26,346 nucleotides of DNA, from assembly GCA_050480705.1 (NCBI GenBank), contig JBJHAX010000028.1:1-26346 (forward strand). The letters run 5' to 3'. The stretch's first letter is position 1. Every line of letters begins with the position of its first letter. Origin of the DNA: JBJHAX01 sp050480705. GTDB lineage: Bacteria; Actinomycetota; Nitriliruptoria; Nitriliruptorales; Nitriliruptoraceae. A program made the translations under genes and the position numbers. Shown piece after piece: positions 6,722 through 14,389 of the stretch. A model generated the notes under the pieces. That model searched no databases. It saw nothing but the letters and a program-made list of their open reading frames with translations, and was not told where the DNA came from.

Positions 6722-8506
6722 TCAGTCGTAGACGTAGAAGCCGCGTCCCGTCTTGCGCCCGAGGAATCCCGCATCGACTAGATGCCGCAGCAGTTCGGCG
6801 GGTTCGTGTGAACGCTGCCGGTACTCCGAATGGAGCCGTTGGATGATCGACAACGTGGTGTCCAGGCCGACGACGTCCATGAGCTCGAACGGACCCATCG
6901 GATAGCCACAGCCCAGACGCATCGCCGTGTCGATCTCCTCGGCGGTCGCGTAATGGGTCTCGAGCAACTTGACGGCGTCGTTCAGGTACGGGAACAGCAG
7001 GGTGTTCACGATGTAGCCGGCACGGTCGCCACACAGCACGCCGATCTTGTCGAGTCGCGCGACGAACGCACGCACGGGTTCGACGATCGCGGGGTCGGTA
7101 CGCACCGTCGTGACGATCTCGACCAGCCGCATGATCGCGGCGGGCTTGAAGAAGTGCAGGCCGAGCACGCGTTCGGGACGGCCGGACGCCATGGCGCATT
7201 CGATGATCGGCATCGACGAGGTCGTGCTGGTCAGGATCGCGTCGTCGCGGACCCGCGCACCGAGATCAGCGAAGGTCTCGTGTTTCACATCGGTGTCGTC
7301 GGTCACCGCTTCGATGATCAGATCGCAGTCGGCGAGGTCGTCGAGTTCGATCGTCGGGTGCATGCGCCCGAGGGCGGCGACGAGTTCCTCCTGACTCATC
7401 CTGCCCTTGTCGACGAGGCGCTGCATCGACAGTGAGGACTGCGCCAGCACGTTCTCCGCGCGGTCGCGACTGCGCCCGCGCACGACGACGTCGAAACCGG
7501 CCTTCGCGCACACTTCCGCGATGCCGGTCGCCATTTCTCCGGTCCCGACGACACCGACCCGCTGCCACCCGTCGACCAGCGTCAGATCAGCAGGGTTGCG
7601 TGCGTCGTCGTCTGCAACCACCGTCGACGATCCCGGTTCGTCGTACACGTAGAAGCCTCTGCCGGTCTTGCGTCCCGTGTAGCCCGCCATGGCGAGCTGG
7701 GTCATCAGCGGCCTGGGGGCGAATCGTGTGTCATCGAACTGGGCGTGGATCGCCTCCATCACCTCCAGAACGGTGTCGACTCCGATCATGTCGGTGAGTG
7801 CGATCGGCCCCATCGGCAGCCCGGCGCCGTGACGCATCGCCGCGTCGACGTCCTCTTTGGTGGCGTAGCCGCCTTCGACCATCCAGACGGCCTGGTTGAG
7901 GTAGGGAAACAGCAGCTGGTTCGCGATGAACCCGCGCCGGTCGCCGACCACGACCGGCACCTTGCCGATGCCCTCCGCGAACGCTCGCGCGGCGTCGACG
8001 ACCGCGTCGTCGGTCACCGCGGTTCGAACGAGTTCGATCAGGCGCATGACGGGAGCAGGGTTGAAGAAGTGGAAACCCAGAACTCGGTTCGGGCGGCGCG
8101 ACTGGACGGCGATGTCCATGACCGGCAGCGACGAGGTGTTCGTCGCGAGGATCGCGTCGGGGCGCACGACCTGGTCGATCCTTCGGAAGATGGCCTGCTT
8201 GGTCGCGAGGACCTCGGGCACCGCCTCGATGACCAGATCGCAGTCCGCGAGCCGCTGGAAATCCGACGAGCCGTCGATCCGTTGGGTGATGTCGACGACG
8301 TCGTCGGCTGCCAAGCGGCCGCGTCGGACCTGGCGGTCCAGTGACGCGCGGATCCGTTCGTGACCGCGAGCGACCGCGTCGTCGTCGACGTCAATGAACA
8401 CCAGGCCGAGACCGTGGCCGGCGATCAGTTCGACGATGCCGGCGCCCATGGTGCCGCACCCCACAACGCCGACTCTGGAGATCCCTTCGAGGTTCGCGGC
8501 CGCCAC
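6722..8506 (-). CDS. Double-length 3-hydroxyacyl-CoA dehydrogenase (two fused dehydrogenase units)
   Basis: 594 residues, about twice a normal 3-hydroxybutyryl-CoA dehydrogenase. Unit 1 (about 8-290) has GCGTMG (16-21), Asp39 at the end of the second strand (NAD type), Asn123, Ser125, His146 in FHFFNP, Glu158 and Asn196. Unit 2 (about 314-594) repeats the plan: GTGEMA (321-326), RGRSR (343-347) in place of the Asp, Ser430, His451 in LHFFKP, Glu463 and Asn501. Both end with the same GRKTGRGFYVYD. The enzyme oxidises 3-hydroxyacyl-CoA to 3-ketoacyl-CoA. The His-Glu pair is intact in both units, but the second has an altered nucleotide site. GTG 8506 is set by GGAGG 7 bases upstream. Fused forms of this kind occur in other actinobacteria. 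The thiolase at 3285-4475 could act on the product. Confidence 0.93.
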   Translation of the reverse strand: MAAANLEGISRVGVVGCGTMGAGIVELIAGHGLGLVFIDVDDDAVARGHERIRASLDRQVRRGRLAADDVVDITQRIDGSSDFQRLADCDLVIEAVPEVLATKQAIFRRIDQVVRPDAILATNTSSLPVMDIAVQSRRPNRVLGFHFFNPAPVMRLIELVRTAVTDDAVVDAARAFAEGIGKVPVVVGDRRGFIANQLLFPYLNQAVWMVEGGYATKEDVDAAMRHGAGLPMGPIALTDMIGVDTVLEVMEAIHAQFDDTRFAPRPLMTQLAMAGYTGRKTGRGFYVYDEPGSSTVVADDDARNPADLTLVDGWQRVGVVGTGEMATGIAEVCAKAGFDVVVRGRSRDRAENVLAQSSLSMQRLVDKGRMSQEELVAALGRMHPTIELDDLADCDLIIEAVTDDTDVKHETFADLGARVRDDAILTSTTSSMPIIECAMASGRPERVLGLHFFKPAAIMRLVEIVTTVRTDPAIVEPVRAFVARLDKIGVLCGDRAGYIVNTLLFPYLNDAVKLLETHYATAEEIDTAMRLGCGYPMGPFELMDVVGLDTTLSIIQRLHSEYRQRSHEPAELLRHLVDAGFLGRKTGRGFYVYD

Positions 8507-8541
8507 GGATCATCCTCCGACGTCGCTGCGGTGCCGGTCCG

Positions 8542-8547
8542 AGCCTA
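8542..8547 (-). promoter_or_regulatory. Candidate -10 box of the dehydrogenase gene
   Basis: TAGGCT in TGTAGGCTCGGAC on the minus strand, 35 bases before GTG 8506, in the divergent gap with the XdhC gene. It shares GTAGGCTCGG with the sequence ahead of the sigma-like gene. No clear -35 was found. Confidence 0.3.
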
Positions 8548-8628
8548 CAGAGGTGACGCAGACACCTACCGACCGCCACCCCGATCGGGCACACTTGCCG
8601 AAGCAACCTTCGTGAATCGAGGAATGGC

Positions 8629-9744
8629 GTGCGCGACATTCTGCCGACGCTGCGTTCGTGGGTGCATGCGGACGGGCCTGTCGGCCTTGCAACCGTCGTC
8701 GGGGTCGACCGCAGCGCACCCCGCGATCCCGGTGCGGCGCTTGCACGTGATCCGTCAGGCGAGGTGATCGGCAGCGTCTCCGGCGGCTGCGTCGAGGGTG
8801 CGGTCGTCGAGGTCGCCGAACGCGTCGTCGCGACGGGAACGCCCGAGCTGGTGCGCTACGGCATCAGCGACGCCGAGGCGTTCACCGTGGGCCTGACCTG
8901 CGGCGGCGAGATCGAGGTGTTCGTCGACGTCATCGGCGATGCCGACCGCCAGCTGTTCGATCACGTCTTCGATGCGATCGAGCAGGACCGACCCATCGCG
9001 GTGGTGACCGTCATCGACGGAGCGGCGCGACCCGGCGGGCGCCTCGTGGTCGAGCGGTCGTCGCATCTGGGAACGCTGGGCGACGACGGTCTCGACGCGT
9101 CGGTGATCGACGATGCGCGCGGGATGCTGTCGCAGGGGCAGACCGGCCAGCGCCGTTACGGCACCTCAGGCCAGCGACGCTCCGGCGATGTCACCGTGTT
9201 CGTGGAGTCGTTCGCGCCGCGGCCGCGGATGTACGTGTTCGGTGCCATCGACTTCGCCGGCGCGGTCACGAGCATCGGTGCGTTCCTGGGCTATGAGGTC
9301 GTCGTGTGCGACGCACGCGCCGTGTTCGCGACCCGTGCGAGGTTTCCGGACGCAGACGAGATCGTCGTGGAGTGGCCGCACCGTTTCCTGGCGAACGCCC
9401 CCATCGACGAACGCACTGCCATCTGCGTGCTGACGCACGACGCGAAGTTCGATGTCCCTGTTCTCGAGATCGCACTCCGATCGCCTGCTGCGTACGTCGG
9501 TGCGATGGGGTCGAGGCGCACCCACGAGGACCGGATCGCGCGTCTGCGCGATGTCGGGCTCGACGATGACGAGCTCGCACGTCTGAGGTCGCCGATAGGG
9601 CTCGACATCGGTGGCCGTACACCGCAGGAAACTGCGGTTTCGATCGCTGCCGAACTCATCGCGGTGCGCCACGGCGGAGCGGCAGGACCGCTGCGGGAAA
9701 CCGGCGGTCCGATCCACCGCCGCCACGAGGTGGTCGCGCCCTAA
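8629..9744 (+). CDS. XdhC/CoxI-family protein
   Basis: 371 residues with the two XdhC parts. The N-terminal part has GSVSGGCVEG (48-57) and LTCGGEIEVFVD (89-100). The C-terminal Rossmann part has RMYVFGAIDFAGAV (200-213), LTHDAKFDVPVL (268-279), YVGAMGSRRTHEDR (289-302) and IGLDIGGRTPQETA (323-336). XdhC proteins bind molybdenum cofactor and help mature xanthine dehydrogenase and CO dehydrogenase-type enzymes. No such enzyme is encoded in the window, so the client is unknown. GTG 8629 is supported by GAGGA at 8619-8623. The gene is transcribed alone, divergent from the dehydrogenase and convergent with the CPBP gene. Confidence 0.9.
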   Translation: MRDILPTLRSWVHADGPVGLATVVGVDRSAPRDPGAALARDPSGEVIGSVSGGCVEGAVVEVAERVVATGTPELVRYGISDAEAFTVGLTCGGEIEVFVDVIGDADRQLFDHVFDAIEQDRPIAVVTVIDGAARPGGRLVVERSSHLGTLGDDGLDASVIDDARGMLSQGQTGQRRYGTSGQRRSGDVTVFVESFAPRPRMYVFGAIDFAGAVTSIGAFLGYEVVVCDARAVFATRARFPDADEIVVEWPHRFLANAPIDERTAICVLTHDAKFDVPVLEIALRSPAAYVGAMGSRRTHEDRIARLRDVGLDDDELARLRSPIGLDIGGRTPQETAVSIAAELIAVRHGGAAGPLRETGGPIHRRHEVVAP

Positions 9745-9746
9745 AC

Positions 9747-9778
9747 GGCGCGCACACAGACCGCGCCTTGAGAGGCGC
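9747..9778. terminator. Overlapping hairpins between convergent genes
   Basis: GGCGCG (9747-9752) pairs with CGCGCC (9762-9767) around a 9-base loop, and alternatively GCGCCT (9763-9768) pairs with AGGCGC (9773-9778) around TGAG. The two stems share bases, so only one can form at a time. They lie just after the XdhC stop in the gap to the convergent CPBP gene, where a two-way terminator is expected. No U-tract is seen, so a classical intrinsic terminator is not shown. Confidence 0.4.
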
Positions 9779-9798
9779 AGACCGCGCCTCGAGTGACG
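9757..9798. repeat. Two-copy 21-base tandem repeat
   Basis: Units at 9757-9777 and 9778-9798, each starting CAGACCGCGCCT, differ at three positions (T/C after the shared start, then AG/TG and GG/AC region), and a third unit begins with CAGA at 9799. It fills most of the 87-base gap between the XdhC and CPBP genes. Whether more copies exist elsewhere cannot be seen from here. Confidence 0.6.
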
Positions 9799-9831
9799 CA
9801 GATCAGTGTTCTTTCGCCTGGCTGCGCCGGG

Positions 9832-10686
9832 TCAGCTGAACAGGCCTGTCCGATCGACAGCGACAGCGAGCGTGATCGAGATCGCGTTGAACACCGCGTG
9901 TCCGATGATCGGTACGAGCAGGCTGCCGGTGCGGTGGAAGGCCCAGGCGAGTAGCACACCGAGGCTGAAGAGCCCCACGAGGGCCAGCGGCTGACTCATC
10001 ACGATCTCGACGTGGACGAGGGTGAACAGCACCGAGGACATCACGGCTGCGGGCCACAGCCCGACCCGTGACCGCAGGGCCTGGAACAGCACACCCCGGA
10101 ACAGCACCTCCTCGGCGATCGGTGCGAGCACGACCGCGACGACGAGGGCGAGAACCAGCGAGCTGCCCCCCGACAACGCGTCCTGGAGCACCTGCTGATC
10201 GACGGGTTCGTCGGGTTGGAAGACGAAGGCCAGACCACCGTTGATGAGGTAGGTCATGACCGTGCCGACGAGACCCGCTGCGAGACCGAGCGCGACCGGG
10301 AGCGCTCCGGGTCGCACAGGGCCGAGCAGGTGCCAGGTGAAGCGATTGCGGGCAGCGAGCCAGCCGATGCCGGCGAGCAGGCCCACGAGCGTCGCAGCCG
10401 TCGCGATCGCCATCCAGCCGGTGTCGCTGAGCTCGCTGCGCACGAGTGCCGAACCGATACCGACCACCAGTCCGACGACGAGCTGGCCGATGAAGAAGGC
10501 GAGGATCGCCACGATTGCGTCGAGAACCGTGAAGGGAACGCGGAACGCGTCCTGGGCACTGCGTGCACGCAGGTCGACAGCAACGCTGAACGGCGGCGGG
10601 CTCGCTGCGGGCCGGGGGTCACCTGGCGCCGGCGGCTGTGGACCCGGTGGTGTCACCGAAGGCGGGGGTGGTGGCGGCGTTGTCAT
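9832..10686 (-). CDS. CPBP-family intramembrane metalloprotease
   Basis: 284 residues: a Pro-rich cytoplasmic N terminus (1-32) and about eight hydrophobic segments. The CPBP (CAAX protease / Abi) motifs are present: EEVLFR (192-197), His225 in FTLVHVE, and HAVFN (263-267), which supply the predicted Glu/His metal-site ligands. Bacterial members cleave membrane substrates or mature peptides; the target here is unknown. The ATG at 10686 overlaps the SpoIID-domain gene stop (ATGA), with GCGAGGA 7 bases upstream. As the last gene of the murA-SpoIID-CPBP run it may act in envelope processing, which is inference from position only. Confidence 0.9.
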   Translation of the reverse strand: MTTPPPPPPSVTPPGPQPPAPGDPRPAASPPPFSVAVDLRARSAQDAFRVPFTVLDAIVAILAFFIGQLVVGLVVGIGSALVRSELSDTGWMAIATAATLVGLLAGIGWLAARNRFTWHLLGPVRPGALPVALGLAAGLVGTVMTYLINGGLAFVFQPDEPVDQQVLQDALSGGSSLVLALVVAVVLAPIAEEVLFRGVLFQALRSRVGLWPAAVMSSVLFTLVHVEIVMSQPLALVGLFSLGVLLAWAFHRTGSLLVPIIGHAVFNAISITLAVAVDRTGLFS

Positions 10687-12542
10687 CGTCGGGTCCTCGC
10701 GATCAACGCGGCGGCGATGAACAGCAGACCGAGACCGCCGAGGATCGCGGCGTGCCGGGCTCCGAAGTCCGCAATCTGCTCGGCGGGGTCGATCAGAGGC
10801 GTTGAGGTTTCGAGGTCGGCGCGCGGCGGAGGTTCGGGCACGACCACCGTGGTGGGTGACCCCGCCCGTTCCCCGTGACGATCCTGCGCGACGAGTGCAA
10901 CACCGTAGGTGCCCGGTCGCGCCGCCGTGCCGTCGGAGAGGTCGAACCGCCAGGTGTACGCATGGGTCCCGGCGTCGACCACGCCGAGACGCCGGCTCGC
11001 GACGACAGCACCGTCTGGCGAGGTGACCTCGAGATCGAGGAACACCGGCTTGTTCACGTCGACCTCCACGGTTGCAGCGTCGCCCATCCGGGGAACAGCG
11101 TCAGCATGTCGCGTTTCGGACGCTTCGAGGTCCTCTCCGTGCCCCGTAGGGGCGACGAGCTGCGTCGTGCCTCCTTCGGATTCTTCGACGTGCCAGGTGC
11201 CGAGAACGCTCTCGTGGAGCACTTCCCCTCCAGCTTGGATCGAGAACATCGTGTCCCCACCGATTCCCAACGGGTAGGCGAGTCCCGTCGCTACGCGGAC
11301 GCGGTCGGGGAGTTCGTCGACCTCGACGGGCAGGAGGCCACCGTAGTAGGCGGCGAGAATCTCGTCGTACGTCGCGCCTTCCTCAGCGCGTCCCATGGCG
11401 CCGTACTGGCCCATCCCGACTCCGTGCCCCCATCCCTGGCCGCGCAGGACGACGGCGTGTTCGTCGAACTCGATGTCGAAGCGGGAGGATGGGACGGTCG
11501 AGGGTAGTGGTCCCTCCCCGTCGTCTCGGGGTCCGGGGAACCGGTCGGGGAAACGGCTCGCAGCCACCTGCGACACGAAGCTGCGGAAGGCGACCGCGCG
11601 GACATCGACGCTCGCACCGTTGCGGCCGGTGACCCTGATCGATGCCAGCGGATCGTCGACCTCCCCGAGGCGTTCGGCGGACGCGGCCGGCGAAACGGCG
11701 GACAGCGTGTCGCCTCGTGAGAGGATCTCGTCGAATTCCTCTCGCGTGAACGTCACGTTCCAGCGGTGGTAGGGCGACACCTCGTCGTACGGATCGTCGA
11801 ACGACTGCAGATAGTCGTACGAACCGTCGTTGGGGAACGCTTCGTCGTTCGCGTAGGTCCGGCCACCGGACGTCGAAAAGTAGCGAGCGAGTATCGGTGC
11901 TCCGTCGCCGTCGACGAGAACCTCCCGGGAGGTCGCAACGACGGCTTCGCGCCAGCGGTGACCGGTCGGTGAGCCCAGCACGACGTCTGCGCCTCGAAAG
12001 ACCTGGCAGGCGACCGTCGCACAGATGTCGTAGCCGTCGTAGCGGCCTCGCAGTACGGCGCGCCACGCGTAGGTTCGAGCAGCGACCGCCTGCGCCTTGA
12101 GGGCTTCCATCGGCCACCAGGTGGGCATTTCGGCGATGCCAGCGAGGTAGTCGTCGAAGTCGAGTTCGTTGATGAGCCCCGATGGTCCTGCGCCTCGAAG
12201 CTCGACCGTGTCGAAGTAGCGCCGTCCGTCGTCGAGATGCAGCACCCCGGGAGGATCGATCACGAAGGTCACGGGGCGCTGGACGTCGACGCGGATCCGC
12301 TCCCCTTCAGCTGGTGCGCGTTGTCGAAGGCCGGGATCGTCGTCGGCCGCCTCCTCGCCGCTCAGGTCGTCATCGGGCGTCGGCGACGGTTCGTCGGTCT
12401 CGTTGTCGGCGTCGGGAACGGTGGGGTCGGCGTCGCCGGGCACCGGGCCGGTCTGGGCGCCGGCGCCGGCCAGCGGGGCGAGCGTGAGGAGCGCGACGAT
12501 CACCAGTGTCGCCGGCAGCGTCGCGCGTCGTCGGTCAGTCAT
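10683..12542 (-). CDS. SpoIID/LytB-domain protein, secreted and membrane-anchored
   Basis: 619 residues. A basic N terminus and hydrophobic stretch (10-29) ending in AGAGA form a signal peptide, followed by an acidic linker (35-80). The SpoIID domain (about 100-410) has AEMPTWWPMEALKAQAVAA (137-155), where Glu138 matches the SpoIID catalytic Glu, CATVAC (174-179), and GWGHGVGMGQYG (370-381). A FlgD-like beta domain follows (about 500-575), then a C-terminal hydrophobic segment (596-616) ending RTRR. SpoIID enzymes are lytic transglycosylases that cut glycan strands lacking stem peptides. Here the gene overlaps murA by 8 bases, which supports a wall role rather than proof of sporulation. No ribosome site is seen, so it probably depends on murA translation. 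Confidence 0.88.
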   Translation of the reverse strand: MTDRRRATLPATLVIVALLTLAPLAGAGAQTGPVPGDADPTVPDADNETDEPSPTPDDDLSGEEAADDDPGLRQRAPAEGERIRVDVQRPVTFVIDPPGVLHLDDGRRYFDTVELRGAGPSGLINELDFDDYLAGIAEMPTWWPMEALKAQAVAARTYAWRAVLRGRYDGYDICATVACQVFRGADVVLGSPTGHRWREAVVATSREVLVDGDGAPILARYFSTSGGRTYANDEAFPNDGSYDYLQSFDDPYDEVSPYHRWNVTFTREEFDEILSRGDTLSAVSPAASAERLGEVDDPLASIRVTGRNGASVDVRAVAFRSFVSQVAASRFPDRFPGPRDDGEGPLPSTVPSSRFDIEFDEHAVVLRGQGWGHGVGMGQYGAMGRAEEGATYDEILAAYYGGLLPVEVDELPDRVRVATGLAYPLGIGGDTMFSIQAGGEVLHESVLGTWHVEESEGGTTQLVAPTGHGEDLEASETRHADAVPRMGDAATVEVDVNKPVFLDLEVTSPDGAVVASRRLGVVDAGTHAYTWRFDLSDGTAARPGTYGVALVAQDRHGERAGSPTTVVVPEPPPRADLETSTPLIDPAEQIADFGARHAAILGGLGLLFIAAALIARTRR

Positions 12543-13824
12543 CGGTTGCTGTGACCGCGATCCGTTCGATGTCGGCCCCGAGCGCCTGCAGCCGGGGGAC
12601 GAAGTGCGCGTACCCGCGGTCGACGTGTTCCACGCCGGTCACGATCGTCTCCCCGTCCGCGACGAGACCGGCGATGGTCGCGGCCGCGCCGGCGCGTACG
12701 TCCAGGCTGCGCAGCGCGGCGCCGTGGAGTCGCGTCGGACCGTGGATGAGCGCATGGTGGCCGTCGATGCGTATGTCGGCTCCCATGTCCACCAGCTGCT
12801 GGACGAAGGAGAAGCGCGACTCGAACACGTTCTCGGTGCAGCGGCTCACTCCCCTGGCCTGGGTGAGCAGCACCATCAGTTGGGGCTGCAGGTCGGTGGG
12901 GAACCCGGGGTAGGGCAGCGTCACGACATCGACCGCGCCCAAGCCGTCTGCCTTGACGCGCAGCGTGTCACCGGCTTCGTCGACGACTGCGCCCAGGGCG
13001 CGCAGTTTGAGCAGCGGAAGCGTCAGGTCCTCGGGACGAACATGTTCGATGGTGATGTCCCCGCCGGTGGCGACGGCCGCCATCGCGTAGGTTCCGGCCT
13101 CGATGCGGTCGGGGCAGGTCTCCCAGTGCGTCCCTTCGAGTTCCTCGACGCCGTCGACGACGAGTGTCCCGGAACCGATGCCGGTGATCGAGGCGCCCAT
13201 CGAAACGAGCATGTGGCACAGGTCCTGGATCTCCGGTTCGCGCGCGGCGTTGTCGAGCACGGTCTGGCCGCCAGCCAGCACGGCAGCCATGACAAGGTTC
13301 TCGGTCGCGCCGACAGACGGGAAATCGAGGGTGATCTGCGCCCCGCGCAGGTGCTGTGCGACGACCTCCACCTCGTTGTCGCGCTGGGTGACGTGAGCCC
13401 CCATCGCTTCGAGTCCGCGTAGATGGAGGTCGATCGATCGGGCCCCGATGCGGTCACCGCCTGGCAGTGCGAGCCTGGCACGACCGACCCGCGCGACCAG
13501 TGGGCCAAGGCACGCGATCGACGCACGGATCCGGCTCACCGCGTCCGACGGCGCGTACCAGCCGGGATCAGCGGCGCGCAGCTGGCATCTTCCCTGGCTT
13601 TCGTCCAGGTCGATGGCGACACCCAGGCCCTCGAGGACATCTGCCATCACCGGCACATCGGCGATGCGCGGCACGTCGGTGAGTACGACGTCGCGGCTGG
13701 TCAGCAACGCCGCCGCCATCAGCTTGAGTGCCGAGTTCTTGGCCCCCGACAACCGCACGGTGCCGTGAAGCGGCGTCCCACCGCGAACGCGGAAGGCCTC
13801 CTGCGAGCGACCGGCGGATGTCAT
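12535..13824 (-). CDS. murA: UDP-N-acetylglucosamine 1-carboxyvinyltransferase
   Basis: 429 residues, a full-length MurA. It transfers enolpyruvate from PEP to UDP-GlcNAc, the first committed step of peptidoglycan synthesis, in the cytoplasm. Seen: LSGAKNSALKLMAAALL (25-41) with the Lys/Asn substrate contacts, IRASIACLGPLVAR (99-112), PGGDRIGARSIDLH (121-134), and PYPGFPTDLQPQ. The catalytic-loop Cys of Escherichia coli MurA is Asp124 here, as in Mycobacterium tuberculosis, which predicts fosfomycin resistance. ATG 13824 has no ribosome site, and a TACCCT box lies 7 bases before it, suggesting a near-leaderless mRNA. It is 131 bases after atpC and overlaps the SpoIID-domain gene by 8 bases. 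Confidence 0.97.
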   Translation of the reverse strand: MTSAGRSQEAFRVRGGTPLHGTVRLSGAKNSALKLMAAALLTSRDVVLTDVPRIADVPVMADVLEGLGVAIDLDESQGRCQLRAADPGWYAPSDAVSRIRASIACLGPLVARVGRARLALPGGDRIGARSIDLHLRGLEAMGAHVTQRDNEVEVVAQHLRGAQITLDFPSVGATENLVMAAVLAGGQTVLDNAAREPEIQDLCHMLVSMGASITGIGSGTLVVDGVEELEGTHWETCPDRIEAGTYAMAAVATGGDITIEHVRPEDLTLPLLKLRALGAVVDEAGDTLRVKADGLGAVDVVTLPYPGFPTDLQPQLMVLLTQARGVSRCTENVFESRFSFVQQLVDMGADIRIDGHHALIHGPTRLHGAALRSLDVRAGAAATIAGLVADGETIVTGVEHVDRGYAHFVPRLQALGADIERIAVTATDD

Positions 13825-13831
13825 CCGTGCC

Positions 13832-13837
13832 AGGGTA
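13832..13837 (-). promoter_or_regulatory. Candidate -10 box of murA
   Basis: TACCCT on the minus strand, 7 bases before the murA ATG, which lacks a ribosome site. It is centred in a short palindrome (CAGGG-TAT-CCCTG, 13831-13843). No convincing -35 is seen. Confidence 0.35.
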
Positions 13838-13859
13838 TCCCTGACCGGTGCGCTGCCCG

Positions 13860-13876
13860 GGTCGGCGCGGCCGACC
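13860..13876 (-). other. Hairpin between atpC and murA
   Basis: GGTCGGC-GCG-GCCGACC, a perfect 7-base stem with a 3-base loop. It lies in the 131-base atpC-murA gap. There is no U-tract, so it could be a transcript-end stabiliser, a processing site or a weak terminator separating the atp and wall genes. Confidence 0.4.
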
Positions 13877-13955
13877 GATCAGGTGGCCAGTTGGCGCACG
13901 ACGGCAGCAGGAACGTGCCCTTGGCGCGATCGAGCCGGACGGTCAGGCTGCGCCG

Positions 13956-14357
13956 TCAGGACGGTGATTGGGCGACGTCGAGGCGCAGATCCTGTTTGCG
14001 GACCGACGCCTGCAGCGCGCTGTCTTCCTCGTGCTGCCCGAGTTCGTTCAGAACTCGCTCACGCCGCTGGCGGGCACGTTGGATGTCGATCTCGGTGGAC
14101 AGCTCAGCGATGTCGGCGAGCACAACCGCGCGACGGTCCTTGTCGACGTAGAGCACACCTTTGTGGACCGCGATGGTGCGACGTTCGCCGCTGTCGAGCA
14201 CCACGCGGACAGGCCCGATGTCGAGGTCGATGACAGCGGGCTGGTGCCCGGGCAGGATCCCGATCTCGCCTTCGACGGACCGGGCGTAGATCTCGGTGAC
14301 GTCGGCAGATAGCACGTGTTGTTCAGCCGACACGACCTCGAGATGCATCGTTTCCAC
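13956..14357 (-). CDS. atpC: F1Fo ATP synthase epsilon subunit
   Basis: 133 residues with the N-terminal beta sandwich (about 1-85; SVEGEIGILPGHQPAVIDL at 27-45 is the family signature) and a C-terminal helical pair (about 88-128) with RARQRRERVLNEL. Epsilon joins the gamma foot to the c ring, and its helices can inhibit ATP hydrolysis; both parts are present. GTG 14357 has AGGAG 6 bases upstream. It is the last atp gene, 32 bases after atpD. The frame stays open for 43 codons after the TGA stop, but this is not taken as coding. Confidence 0.95.
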   Translation of the reverse strand: METMHLEVVSAEQHVLSADVTEIYARSVEGEIGILPGHQPAVIDLDIGPVRVVLDSGERRTIAVHKGVLYVDKDRRAVVLADIAELSTEIDIQRARQRRERVLNELGQHEEDSALQASVRKQDLRLDVAQSPS

Positions 14358-14389
14358 CCGCTTCTCCTTGCCGACGGCGGCTCTCGGCG

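Noticed and set aside
10683..12542. Evidence of true endospore formation
   Set aside because: SpoIID/LytB domains occur in many non-sporulating bacteria, and no other sporulation gene is in the window.
13825..13955. 43 open codons in frame after the atpC TGA, up to the murA start
   Set aside because: This could suggest read-through or a decayed gene, but such short open runs are common in GC-rich DNA and the translation matches no family I recognise.
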